From Streptomyces sp. NBC_01445 (GTDB lineage Bacteria > Actinomycetota > Actinomycetes > Streptomycetales > Streptomycetaceae), in NCBI RefSeq assembly GCF_035918235.1, contig NZ_CP109485.1, positions 248,001 through 312,000 of the forward strand: DNA of 64,000 bases, in the 5' to 3' direction. The notes below the pieces were generated by a model that was not told the DNA's origin, searched no databases, and saw only the letters and a program-made list of their open reading frames with translations. A program made the position numbers and the translations under genes. Positions 34,273 to 43,374 of the stretch are shown here, piece by piece. Each line of letters starts with the position of its first letter. Position 1 is the first letter of the stretch.

Positions 34273-34445
34273 TTAACCTGTGCGGCGTGGTCGTGGGGTG
34301 GTTGACTTCGTCGTTCTCTTTTTCGCTGCCGCTGTTTTGCGGGGTGTATGCACGTCGTGGCGGGGTGTGGGTCGTGTGTTCTTTTGGCCCGGCGGCCGTC
34401 CGGGGCCAGGGCGCGAAGGTTTCGGTGCTTGGGCTGGACAGGCCG
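34273..34445 (-). pseudogene. 3' part of the NF041680-type transposase gene
   Basis: Encodes CPAQAPKPSRPGPGRPPGQK and a basic tail ending TTPRPRRTG. Joined to the 5' part across the IS1182 insertion, after removing one copy of the duplicated GCCG, the frame is restored exactly as HIRPQS-A-CPAQAPKPSRPG. Confidence 0.8.
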
Positions 34446-36105
34446 GAGGCTGTCGCACGGCTCCTGCCCGGTGAAGGTCAAGAGCGATTCGTTGTTCGGT
34501 TCCGAGGGTCAGGGAGGCGTCGGAACCTTGGCTGGTGGGGCGGAACTTCTTGTCGTGTGACCGTGAACGTGATCTTGAGATGCCGCGGGATGTGCGGGAG
34601 TGGCTGCCGCCCGAGCACCTGTGCTGGAAGGTGCTCGACGTCGTCGAGTTACTTGATCTTTCGGCGTTCGAGGGCAGCTACCGTGACGATGGGCGAGGCG
34701 GGGTGGCTTACCCTCCCGCAAGCCTGGTTGCGCTGCTCCTGTACTGCTACAGCAAGGGAGTGCGCTCCTCCCGTCGCGTCGAGCAGGCTTGCTGGGACGA
34801 TGTGGGCTGCCGGATCATCACCGCGAACCGCCGAGTGGATCACTCCACCGTCGCGCGGTTCGTACGACGCCACCGTGCTGCCTTGAACTCGCTGTTCGTG
34901 CAGGTGTTGTCGCTGTGCGGCCGACGTGGCCTGGTCGATCTTTCGGCGGTGGCCGTGGACGGTTCACCGATGGAGGCGAACGCCTCACGCGACGCCAACC
35001 GGCGGCTCCAGCGCCTGGAGGAGACCATCTCCCAGTGCGAGAACGAGATCCACGCGCTATTGGAGGACGTGGTCGACCACGCGCTGAGCGTCGAGGCCGA
35101 CGGCACGGCACCCCAGGGCGACGGCGAGGACGCGTGCGACAACTGGCCTCGCCTGTCCCGGCTGTGCGACCGGCTTGCCCGGGCCCACCTGGCCAGGAAC
35201 AGACTGCATGAGCGGGCGATGCCTTCACCTACCGAGATCCGGATCAAGGTCGAAGCCGCCGAGCGGATGGTGGCCCGCGCGGAGAAGCGCCTAGCCGCCG
35301 AGACCGAGGCTCACCAGGAGAAGCTGAAGAAGTACGAGCTCCGCGTCCGAGAGGACCGGGCGGCAGGACGTCGTGGAGCGAACGGGCGGCCGCCGGTCCC
35401 GATGGAGCACAAGACCGTCCTCGTTCGCCAGCGAACGCGACTGGTGAAGATGCGGGCCTGGCTGGAGCGGGCCCGCACACCTCGACCGGCCCCCTCCCCA
35501 GAGTCGCGTGCCTGCCTGAGCGATCCCGACTCCCGGCTGATTCCCGGCAAACGCGGCGGCTACCTGCAGGGATACAACATCCAGATCGTGTGCGCCCGCC
35601 GTCAATTCTTGCTGGCCATCGAAGCGCACGACAATCCCTCGGACAGAACGGCCCTACTGCCCATGGTGAAGAAGACGCAGCACAATCACCAGGCCGCAGG
35701 GCTACCCGGCGACGTCCAACTCTGGCTCGCCGACAGCGGGTACGCTTCCGCCGCCGCCTTCGAGGCCCTCGCTGACCTCCCGCTATTGGTCTCGGTCACC
35801 AGCGATGCCGACCAGGCAGGCTTTCCCGCGAAACGTCAGCAGGCCCCTGCCGGCCAGCAGGACATGGCGGCCCGCCTCGCCACCCCAACAGGACGGGCCC
35901 AGTACCGTCAACGCAGTGCCCTGGTCGAGCCGGGATTCGCCCAGATCTTCCAACGCTTCGGACGACACCTCAACTACCGCGGCCGCCCGGCGGTGGACGC
36001 CGAGATCAAGCTCCTCGGCACGGTGCACAACCTCAACAAACTCATCAACCACGCGCCCAGGAAGCGCTCTTGACCTTCGCCGGGCAGGAGCCGTGCGACA
36101 GCCTC
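34446..36105. mobile_element. IS1182-family insertion sequence
   Basis: Inverted repeats of about 40 bp (34446-34485 and 36066-36105) begin gaggctgtcgcacggctcct on each end. The 4-bp target GCCG is duplicated at 34442-34445 and 36106-36109. The element carries one transposase gene and interrupts the NF041680-type transposase. Confidence 0.9.
34535..36073 (+). CDS. IS1182-family transposase
   Basis: A 512-residue DDE transposase. The N-terminal DUF772-type domain has LPPEHLCWKVLDVVELLDLS and HSTVARFVRRHRAALNSLF. The catalytic Asp lies in LSAVAVDGSPMEANAS, the second in LADSGYASAAAF, and the Glu in LVEPGFAQIFQRFGRHL. A charged helical insertion of about 150 residues lies between the first two. 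The gene is intact and flanked by good inverted repeats, so the element may be active. A later ATG at 34580 is a possible start. Confidence 0.85.
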   Translation: MGRNFLSCDRERDLEMPRDVREWLPPEHLCWKVLDVVELLDLSAFEGSYRDDGRGGVAYPPASLVALLLYCYSKGVRSSRRVEQACWDDVGCRIITANRRVDHSTVARFVRRHRAALNSLFVQVLSLCGRRGLVDLSAVAVDGSPMEANASRDANRRLQRLEETISQCENEIHALLEDVVDHALSVEADGTAPQGDGEDACDNWPRLSRLCDRLARAHLARNRLHERAMPSPTEIRIKVEAAERMVARAEKRLAAETEAHQEKLKKYELRVREDRAAGRRGANGRPPVPMEHKTVLVRQRTRLVKMRAWLERARTPRPAPSPESRACLSDPDSRLIPGKRGGYLQGYNIQIVCARRQFLLAIEAHDNPSDRTALLPMVKKTQHNHQAAGLPGDVQLWLADSGYASAAAFEALADLPLLVSVTSDADQAGFPAKRQQAPAGQQDMAARLATPTGRAQYRQRSALVEPGFAQIFQRFGRHLNYRGRPAVDAEIKLLGTVHNLNKLINHAPRKRS

Positions 36106-37394
36106 GCCGATTGCGGGCGGATGTGCCGGAAGTCGCGGCGGACTCGGGCGGGGGTGAGTCTGTCCGGCGGGGTGGGTTTCTCCCAGGGACGGCGCCGGTC
36201 GGCTGCGAGTGGGCGGGCGAGCCGCAGTTGGGTGTAGGCAGCGAGGATCAGCCAGGTCCATCGGTCGGCTGCCTCGGGGGTGCGGAGCTTTGGGGAGGTC
36301 CAGCCGAGGGTCTGTTTGAACAGGCGGAAGGTGTGCTCGATGTCGAAGCGCCGGAGATATGCCTGCCAGAGGCGGTCGGCGTCGTCCGGGGTCGCATCGG
36401 TGTCTGACCACCACAGCCAGACCGGCTTGGGTGTTGCTCCGCTGGGCAGATGGCCGATGTCCAGGCGGATCACCGTTCCTTCCACGATCGGGAGGGTGCC
36501 GTCTGCGGCTGCCCAGGAAGAACGGTGGGTCAGCTTGGGGTGCAGCCGGTTCCAGGACCGGGCCCTGGCAGTGCCGTAGAGGCGGGTGTCGGTGATGGTT
36601 TCGGTGTCCGGGATGCTCCAGGTGTTGGGCTGTCCGAAGACGAACTCGCCGCCGTGCCGGGGCGGTCGGCCCTGAGTGTGTGGCAGCCGTGGTGGGACCG
36701 CTCTGCGCAGGACGCGGTCGGATCGCATCCTGGCCAGCACCTGGACCGGCAGGTCACCCAGGAGGAAGCCGAGGCGGGGCGCTTCGTATCCGGCGTCCGC
36801 GACGATGAGGATGTCGGGGTCGCCCGCCTGCCACTGCCCTGCTGCGATGAGTCGCTGCAGCAGATCGCGCAGTTGCCGGGCGGTGACGGTTGCGGTGTCG
36901 TCGCCAGGCTTCAGACGCAGCGCGTCCAGCGGCGCCGTCCATGAGCTACGGCCCGGCTCGAGCGCGCAGACGATCGAGTAGGGCCAGCCGGGGACCGGGA
37001 TGTGCTGGTCCTTGCCCCGGCCATAGGTGTGACACAAAATCCGCTCGGGTGAGGTGTGGGCGTCGGGCCGCAGCCAGCAGGTGACATCGATCGCCAGGAC
37101 CAGCCGGCCGTCGGCAGACCGCGGCAGTGGCACCTCTGCCAGTGCCCGCCGCAGCCGGCCGTCATCGATGCGTCCACGGGCCATGGCTGCGTAGAGCCCT
37201 CCATGGCCGCGGCGGTGCTCACCCACCAACGACAGTTCGGCCAGCGACCTCACCGGCCCGTCGCCGCACAGAACAGCATCAGCCAGCTCGAACAACACGT
37301 CCGAACGGGAGGTCAGGCAGGCATAGAACTCACCCCGGAAGCATGACAGTTGTGCGAGCGACTCTCGCCGGGCGTCGTGATGCAGCAGACTCAT
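36106..37394 (-). pseudogene. NF041680-type transposase, 5' part
   Basis: Begins MSLLHHDARRESLAQLSCFR and runs to RRDFRHIRPQS, about 429 codons. DDE-type motifs are VLAIDVTCWLRPDA, ILIVADAGYEAPRL and FDIEHTFRLFKQTLGWTSPK. The last residues of the open frame (to 36045) come from the IS1182 end. The IS256 element sits 25 bp upstream of the start codon and cuts the gene off from its own promoter region. The 3' part is at 34273-34445. Confidence 0.8.
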
Positions 37395-37419
37395 CCTCAC
37401 GGCCTTCGTGCTGAATGTG

Positions 37420-38847
37420 GGTTGCGTCCAGGGAAGTGGTGTACGGGTTCGACCTGATCCGGGGGTTTGCTCCGGCATCGGGATGGTGCCCGCATAGATG
37501 AACGGCCACCGGCTGATCTTCGAAGTGTCGAAGCCTCGAAGGAGATCAGCACGATGACCGCACCTGACAGTCTGCCCCTGCACGCCCTCGCGGAAGACAA
37601 CCTCGCCACGGCGAGTCCGGATCTGCTGCGCGCGATGGTCAAGACGTTCGCCGACGCCCTCATGTCCGCGGAGGCTGATGCCCTGTGCAACGCCGAATAC
37701 GGGCAGGTCAGCGACGACCGCGTCAACCACCGCAACGGCTACCGCCCACGCGAGTGGGACACGAGGGCCGGCACCGTCGAACTGGCCGTTCCCAAGCTGC
37801 GCCAGGGCAGTTACTTCCCGCACTGGCTCCTCGAGCGACGCCGCCGGGCCGAACAGGCCCTCATCTCGGTGGTCGCCACCGCCTACCTGCTCGGCGTGAG
37901 TACGCGCCGGGTCGAGAAGCTCGCCGCCTCCCTCGGTGTCACCCAACTGTCGAAGTCCCAGGTCAGCGCGATGGCCAAACACCTGGACGAGCAGGTCGCA
38001 GCCTTCCGCAACCGGCCCCTGGACCAAGGCCCCTACACGTTCGTCTGGGTCGACGCGCTGACCCAGAAGGTCCGCGAGGGCGGCCGCATCATCAACATCC
38101 ACGCACTGATCGCGGTCGGCGTGAACGCCGACGGCCACCGCGAGATCCTCGGCATCGACGTCGCCTCCAGCGAGGACGGCGCCGGCTGGCTCGCCTTCCT
38201 GCGCTCACTGATCGCCCGCGGCCTGTCCGGCGTCCAACTGGTCATCTCCGACGCCCATGCCGGCCTCGTCGACGCGATCGGTGCAGTTCTGCCCGGAGCT
38301 TCGTGGCAAAGGTGCCGCACCCACTACGCCCGCAACCTGCTCAGCCAGGTTCCGAAATCGGCCCAGCCCTGGGTGGCCACCTTGCTGCGGACCGTCTTCG
38401 AACAGCCCGACAGCGACGCGGTCCAGGCCCAGATGCGGCACGTTCTGGACGCGTTGGAGGCCAAGTTCCCCAAGGTAGCAGCCCACTTGGACACCGCCCA
38501 GCACGATCTGCTGGCGTTCACCGCGTTCCCGCGGGAGATCTGGCGGCAGGTCTGGTCGAACAATCCGCAGGAGAGGTTGAACAAAGAGATCCGCCGTCGC
38601 ACCGACGTGGTCGGGATCTTCCCCGACCGCACCGCAGTGATCCGGCTCGTCGGCGCGGTGCTCGCCGAGCAGAACGACGAGTGGACCGAGGCCCGCCGCT
38701 ACATGGGACTCGACCTCCTCGCCAAAACCCGCCTCCACCCGATCGAGTCAGAAACCGACGACACCGCCTTGCCCACCGAACTCACCGCATAGCCTCAAAT
38801 CGAGATCACCGAGTGGCCGTCAATACACCACTCCAGCGGACGTGACC
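37420..38847. mobile_element. IS256-family insertion sequence
   Basis: The ends are 24-bp imperfect inverted repeats (37420-37443 and 38824-38847) sharing the inner block AGTGGTGTA. A 9-bp target, ctgaatgtg, is duplicated at 37411-37419 and 38848-38856. It carries one transposase gene and lies just upstream of the NF041680-type transposase start. Confidence 0.85.
37554..38792 (+). CDS. IS256-family (mutator-type) transposase
   Basis: A 412-residue transposase. Catalytic triad: Asp in YTFVWVDALTQKVREGG, Asp in LVISDAHAGLVDAI and Glu in WSNNPQERLNKEIRRRTDVV. The N-terminal zinc-like and HTH region includes YGQVSDDRVNHRNGYRPREW. The motif WQRCRTHYARNLL is family-typical. Full length and apparently intact, with matching ends and target duplication. 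Confidence 0.9.
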   Translation: MTAPDSLPLHALAEDNLATASPDLLRAMVKTFADALMSAEADALCNAEYGQVSDDRVNHRNGYRPREWDTRAGTVELAVPKLRQGSYFPHWLLERRRRAEQALISVVATAYLLGVSTRRVEKLAASLGVTQLSKSQVSAMAKHLDEQVAAFRNRPLDQGPYTFVWVDALTQKVREGGRIINIHALIAVGVNADGHREILGIDVASSEDGAGWLAFLRSLIARGLSGVQLVISDAHAGLVDAIGAVLPGASWQRCRTHYARNLLSQVPKSAQPWVATLLRTVFEQPDSDAVQAQMRHVLDALEAKFPKVAAHLDTAQHDLLAFTAFPREIWRQVWSNNPQERLNKEIRRRTDVVGIFPDRTAVIRLVGAVLAEQNDEWTEARRYMGLDLLAKTRLHPIESETDDTALPTELTA

Positions 38848-38976
38848 CTGAATGTGTGTGTTCCTTGGTCGGAGCACATGTTCAGACGAAGGCCGCCTTC
38901 ATGTCCGGCAGATACCAAACCGAGTGATCAAGTTCGACGGACCATTCGACGCCGCACGTTAAAGATCAAGCTAAAA

Positions 38977-39846
38977 GCGTGTTACATAAGGGTGTGGGTG
39001 GGCAGGTTGAGCTGCGGTTCGGAGCCTTGCTGGTCATGCCGTGAGGGCGAGGTTGTGCATACGGGCGATGGCCTGGACAGCGTGGTGGAGACTGTCGCCG
39101 CACTGCCGGCAGTCGCGGAGGATCTTGTAGTTCTTGATGCGGGCGAAGGCGAGCTCGACGCGGGCGCGGACCTTGCGGTGCTCGGCGTTGTCCGCTTCCT
39201 CGCCCGCGAGGAAGCGGACAACCTGGGCGTTTGCGGTGCGGGACGACGAGCCCGGTGTTGATGTAGGCGCCGTCTGCCAGCACGGTCAGGTTTAGGCCGT
39301 GTTCGGCCAGGCCGGATTCTCTCCACACGCGGGTGTCTGCCCGGTTGCCGGGCGCGGGACGAGCTGTGGCGATGACCATTTTCGTGGCGGCGTCGATGAT
39401 GACCTGCACATTCGCCGAGAACCGTCGGTTGCGGCTGGAGGCGCCGACCTGCCGGTCACGGACCAGGATCAGCGTGCCGTCCACGATCCACAAAACCGGT
39501 CCGTGGCATCGGCCGGGCGTCGGACCGGCTCGATGGCCAGCACACGACCGAGTCGCTCAATCACCCGGCACACAGTCGCCGGCGAGACGCCGAACAGCGG
39601 CGCGAGCTGCCGCATGGTGAGGTTCGTGCGGTAATAGACACCCACCACCAGCACCCGGTCCGCCAAAGGCAGGCACCACGGACGACCAGTCCGCGGACCA
39701 TCACCACCTCGTTCCCGGACAGCTCTCAGCAGCCCTTCGAACTGCCGCATCCGCAACCCGGTGAACGTCTCCACCCACAACGGCTCAGCCCTCAACACCG
39801 CACCCATGCAAGGGAAATGCCCGGCCCAAAGCCTTCTGCAACACGC
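38977..39846. mobile_element. Decayed IS5-family element abutting the stack
   Basis: The ends gcgtgttacataagg (left) and the complement of gcgtgttgcagaagg (right) are inverted repeats. The element begins within a few bases of the right end of the NF041680-type transposon. No target duplication is evident. Confidence 0.6.
39034..39807 (-). pseudogene. IS5-family transposase with two frameshifts
   Basis: Three frames join into a protein of about 257 residues: MGAVLRAEPLWVETFTGLRM to VIERLGRVLAIEPVRRPADA; then WIVDGTLILVRDRQVGASSR to NTGLVVPHRKR; then ADNAEHRKVRARVELAFARI and KNYKILRDCRQCGDSLHHAV. DDE residues are present (D in WIVDGTL, D in LADGAYIN, E in RVELAFARIKNYK) but split between frames, so this copy is inactive. 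Confidence 0.75.
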
Positions 39847-39954
39847 CTTCAAACGGGTGGCGTCGGCGACCCGTGAGGGTGCCATGGCTATCCGCCTCGT
39901 GCACGAGCACCGGGAAAAGAGGGGCAACCTGGTCCGCACCGCGGGCCTCGAGGG

Positions 39955-40165
39955 CCCCGGCCGGTGGCGGGCCATAGAGAGGCACTCGGCATCGTGCTGG
40001 TGTCGGACGAGGGGACGCAACCATTGCGGTGTGAGCAGGAACGCCGCAGTGACATGGACGAGCAGGAACAGCCCGGCGTAGAGGCAGTGATGCCCATGAA
40101 CAAGGTGATCACGGAGACGAGGTTGAACAGGAGGCGGGCCTGCTGCCGATCGATCTCGTCGCGGT
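39955..40165 (-). pseudogene. Fragment of the two-domain membrane protein family (copy 4)
   Basis: DEIDRQQARLLFNLVSVITL, a frameshift, then LYAGLFLLVHVTAAFLLTPQ and WLRPLVRHQHD. This parallels EARQRARLYNASTVVTVGLG and the following helix of the intact protein at 40375. It covers only the last two transmembrane helices. Confidence 0.5.
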
Positions 40166-40374
40166 GCCCGGGCTGGCGCGGAGCGGGTGTTCGCGGTGGC
40201 GCACGCAACCGTGGCCCGATGGTGGAGCAGGCCCTGCACAGGGAGCACGAGGAAATCTGACCGTACCGCCTGCACCTGCTGGCAGGGGCCAGCGTGTCAC
40301 GCGGCGTCGGCGATACCTCGGGGGCATCCTGTGGGCACGGGCGGTCGGGGGCAGCCGACGAGAAGGGTCCAGCC

Positions 40375-41502
40375 ATGCGGGTGTCGTCTCAGGGCGTTAC
40401 GGTCGTAGCTCTCCTGGCGGATCCGGATGCGCCGACGGAGATCGCGCAGCGCATGGCCCAGACACTTACTGCTCGGCTCGCCGACAAGTCGGGCCAGGGG
40501 CGACGGTTCGACGTCGAGGTGGTCAGTGAGCCCTTCACCGCAGCGACCGAGGACTTGCCCACCTTGATACGCCGGATCATGGAGCGCGGAAGTTCGGAGG
40601 ATTGGGACATCGTCGTGGCCCTCACCGACCTTCCGCTGCACACACACGGGCGCAAGCTCGTTGTGAATCTGAGTCACGAACACGGCTTGGCGCTGTTGTC
40701 TCTTCCCTCTCTGGGGGGCTTTCGGCTGTATACGAGGGCTCGGCGGGCCGTGGAAGAAGCCGTGCTGGGCTTGGCAGGTCCGAAGGCTACTGCTGAAGGA
40801 CCTCCGCAGAGTCAGCCGCTGCTAGGGCCCTTTGCCGGTCGACTCGCGCCCATCCACCCGGTCCCGGTCGGTGAGGAAGAGACCGCCGACCTTCGGTACG
40901 TCGTCAGCGGGCCGCGCGGTTACCTGCGGGTGCTCGTCGGTATGGTCCGCGCCAACCGACCGTGGCGGTTGGTCCCGGGTCTGTCGAAAGCCCTGGCGGC
41001 CGCACTTGCCACGGGAGCAGTCGCCACCGTGAACTCCACTGTCTGGAGCCTGGCCGAGGCCCTGAGCGCGCCGCGCCTCGTGATCGCCATGGTCGGGTCC
41101 GTCGGGGTCATGATCGGCTGGCTGATCGTAGACGCGCAGCTATGGCATCGCTCAGCAGAGGGCTCGCTGGAGGCGAGGCAGAGGGCGAGACTCTACAACG
41201 CCTCGACGGTCGTGACCGTGGGTCTCGGGGTGCTCGTCTGCTACGTGGGCTTGATGGTCATCAACTTGGTGTGGGCGCTGTTTATCCTCAACGACCAAGT
41301 GTTCGCTTCCATGACACGAACCCCGCTGCACGCAACGGGCTACTGGACGTTGTCATGGTTCGTCGCTTCGGTCGCAACGGTGGGCGGCGCACTGGGATCG
41401 GGCTTGGAGAGCGACGAGGCGATCCGGGCAGCCGCCTACTCCAAGCGCGAACAGGAACGTCGCCTCATGCTCCAGGACGACCAAGGTGACTATTTAGCAT
41501 AG
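40375..41502 (+). CDS. Two-domain membrane protein (intact family member)
   Basis: A 375-residue protein of unknown function. Residues 1-170 form a soluble alpha/beta-like domain starting VTVVALLADPDAPTEIAQRM. A linker leads to GMVRANRPWRLVPGLSKALA and then about four hydrophobic helices (ALATGAVATVNSTVWSLAEA, LVIAMVGSVGVMIGWLIVDA, VVTVGLGVLVCYVGLMVINL and one near the end). The ATG at 40375 has agaaggg 8 bp upstream. It stands alone. Fragments of four relatives lie at 20.2, 27.7, 30.9 and 40.1 kb, so the family is common on this replicon. Confidence 0.75.
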   Translation: MRVSSQGVTVVALLADPDAPTEIAQRMAQTLTARLADKSGQGRRFDVEVVSEPFTAATEDLPTLIRRIMERGSSEDWDIVVALTDLPLHTHGRKLVVNLSHEHGLALLSLPSLGGFRLYTRARRAVEEAVLGLAGPKATAEGPPQSQPLLGPFAGRLAPIHPVPVGEEETADLRYVVSGPRGYLRVLVGMVRANRPWRLVPGLSKALAAALATGAVATVNSTVWSLAEALSAPRLVIAMVGSVGVMIGWLIVDAQLWHRSAEGSLEARQRARLYNASTVVTVGLGVLVCYVGLMVINLVWALFILNDQVFASMTRTPLHATGYWTLSWFVASVATVGGALGSGLESDEAIRAAAYSKREQERRLMLQDDQGDYLA

Positions 41503-41734
41503 TGACCTGAGCCGGAGATGCGTCGCTGGCTTATGGTCGTCCGCGTCCGAAGATTCTGCTGATTGATCGGTGCGTGGCCGTGAAGCGTGGGGGCCCAGCC
41601 TGCGCCTTCGCCGACCTCGACCTGGCCCCTGGCCAGGTCCTCCAGCACCTCGACAAGATCGCCTGCGGACTCGAGCACTACATCGCCACCTGTGTCTACG
41701 CCGTCTACGACACCCATGATCACCGCTGCCGCAT

Positions 41735-42080
41735 CGATGGAGTCGGACTTGCCGTGCCGGCGTCGGGCGCCTTTGTCGGGTTGGTTGACCTCGGTGACCG
41801 TGATGCCTTCTTGGTGCAAATAGCGTGTAAGGGCGGCTCCGTAGGAGCCGGTGCACTCCACTACGGCCTGCCGTAACCGCCCGAAGGCACGTGCCCAGGA
41901 CAGCAGTTGGCGATAGCCCTCCCGGGTCCTGGGGAAGCTTCGCGTGTCCAGCAGAAGACCGGTGCTGGTGATGACCGCCGCCACGTGGACATCTTCGTGC
42001 GTATCGACTCCGAGCAGGACCTGTTCGTGCTGATCAGTTGTGTCGTGACGCGGATGCCTCTGCTGAGTCTTGCTCGGCAT
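41735..42080 (-). pseudogene. IS110-family transposase, N-terminal part only
   Basis: MPSKTQQRHPRHDTTDQHEQ then VLLGVDTHEDVHVAAVITST, RQAVVECTGSYGAALTRYLH and RRRHGKSDSIDAAAV: the RuvC-like DEDD domain of IS110 transposases with its Asp, Glu and paired Asp residues. The C-terminal serine-containing domain is missing and the frame continues in unrelated DNA to 41490. The element is truncated. Confidence 0.7.
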
Positions 42081-42422
42081 GGTCGCCTGTCTCCTGATCG
42101 CCTCGGGAACACCAATGGCCGACGCCGGAACGGTGTGGCGGTCAGGACTGTGAAGGTGTCTGTCACGAAGGCCTCTATCGGGACACGCCCACCGTTTCGG
42201 TGACAGCACGCACCGCCTCAGGCAGCAGTCTCCGGGCAGACATAGTCGAGGTCGAGGTACTGATGTCGCTGAATTCCGCGAGCAGGTCGCTGGCACGCCT
42301 GCCTACGTCCTTGGTTGAAGCGAAAAGACGGCCGCAATAAACGGGCGGAATCCGGGTAAATCAGCCAGCGTTGTCCGCTGTGGTGAACCCGAAACGCGCC
42401 CAACTCAATCGTGTTGCCCGCA

Positions 42423-42652
42423 CCGCTGCTCTTCGCGAGCAGAGCCGACGTCCCGTTCCAGGGGTGTGCGGGTCACCGCCGTCGCGAGGTCCTCCAAGGC
42501 CCGCTTCTGCAGTTCCGCCCCACGCCGCACCACCGGGCTCCGGTCCCCGTCGGCAGCACCCTCCCACGCGTGGAGCGCCTCCTCCACACGCCCCCAGTCC
42601 GGATTCCTGTGCTCGCACACGTCGACTGCCGCCTGCGCGGTGTCCGCCTCCA
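42423..42652. repeat. Copy of the 3' end of the FUSC gene
   Basis: Matches 28572-28801 over 230 bp at a constant offset of 13851 with about three mismatches. It encodes the C-terminal tail of the FUSC protein (minus strand, ADTAQAAVD onward) without the rest of the gene. About 340 bp before it (42081-42422) shows no recognisable gene. Confidence 0.9.
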
Positions 42653-42790
42653 TCTCCAGCACGTTGGCCTGCGAGCCGGCCGGTCCTCGCCACAGGGGAC
42701 GCAGCCGGATCCCGGGGAACAGCTCACGGACCGGGGCTTCGTCGACAGAGACGAAGGTGTAACCCTCCTGCGCGAGGATCTCAGGGTGCA
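42645..42790 (-). pseudogene. Cupin-domain fragment fused to the FUSC tail
   Basis: PEILAQEGYTFVSVDEAPVR then LFPGIRLRPLWRGPAGSQAN and VLEMEADT, with the style of ChrR-like cupins just before the first metal-binding histidines. It joins in frame with the duplicated FUSC tail, so the His motif is lost. Confidence 0.45.
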
Positions 42791-42863
42791 TGCCTGCAAC
42801 AGTGCCGTGCACGGGCCGCGGCAGGACAGAGACTGCGATGACATCACGGGCTACTTTCCTGCC

Positions 42864-43040
42864 ATGCATCGCGTGGTGGCCCTGGTACGGCCGGTGCAGT
42901 CGGTCTTCGAGCTCGGCTGCGCCGTCGAGGTCTTCGGCACCAAGCGGCCCGGGGTGCCGCAGCACTACGAATTCGAATCGTGCACGGAGACACCCGGCTC
43001 AGTGCCGACCACGGGCGGGTACGCGATATCCGTGTCACAG
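42864..43040 (+). pseudogene. GlxA-type AraC regulator, N-terminal fragment
   Basis: MHRVVALVRPVQSVFELGCA then VEVFGTKRPGVPQHYEFESC is the start of the class I glutamine-amidotransferase-like domain of GlxA-family AraC regulators. The frame then enters a scrap of TetR sequence (minus strand, GVGKSTIYRSA at 43040-43083) and the tautomerase copy. Confidence 0.55.
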
Positions 43041-43083
43041 GGCCCATCGCGCGGAGCGGTAGATGGTCGATTTGCCGACGCCC

Positions 43084-43374
43084 CAACGTGGTCTTCTCCG
43101 AACTGCCTCAGGACAGCGTCTACGTCGGCGGAAAACCAGGGACGCCCCTCCTGATCGGCGGCTGGGCACGCCGCGGCCACCCGCAGGAGGAAACGACGCG
43201 CTTGGCACTCGAACTGTCGGCAGCCGCATCCCGCATCACCGGGATACCCGAGCACGACATCCTGGTGGTGATCCAGGACGGTCCCGCGCGCTCCGCTGTC
43301 GAAGCCGGCCAGGTCCTGCCCGACCCGGGTCAGGAGAAGGAATGGCTGAGCCAGCACGAGGAGTAAAACCGGGC
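43084..43374 (+). pseudogene. Duplicated 3' part of the tautomerase gene
   Basis: Matches 59152-59442 over 291 bp with about two mismatches and no gaps. It encodes the last 93 residues and stop of the tautomerase but lacks the N-terminus with the catalytic Pro1. It is joined to unrelated sequence on the left. Confidence 0.9.

Larger units (their letters stand above)
34261..38976. mobile_element. NF041680-type transposon split by two other insertions
   Basis: Related inverted ends, ctTGATCTTTAAC followed by GTGCGGCG, occur near 34265-34288 and 38949-38972. Between them lie the two halves of an NF041680-type transposase, an IS1182 element (34446-36105) and an IS256 element (37420-38847). Removing both insertions and their target duplications leaves about 1.6 kb, a normal simple IS. 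Outer limits are accurate to a few bases only. Confidence 0.7.

Noticed and set aside
41490..41734. Continuation of the IS110 open frame past the conserved domain
   Set aside because: Sequence after DSIDAAAV no longer resembles IS110; both strands read plausibly and neither could be assigned.
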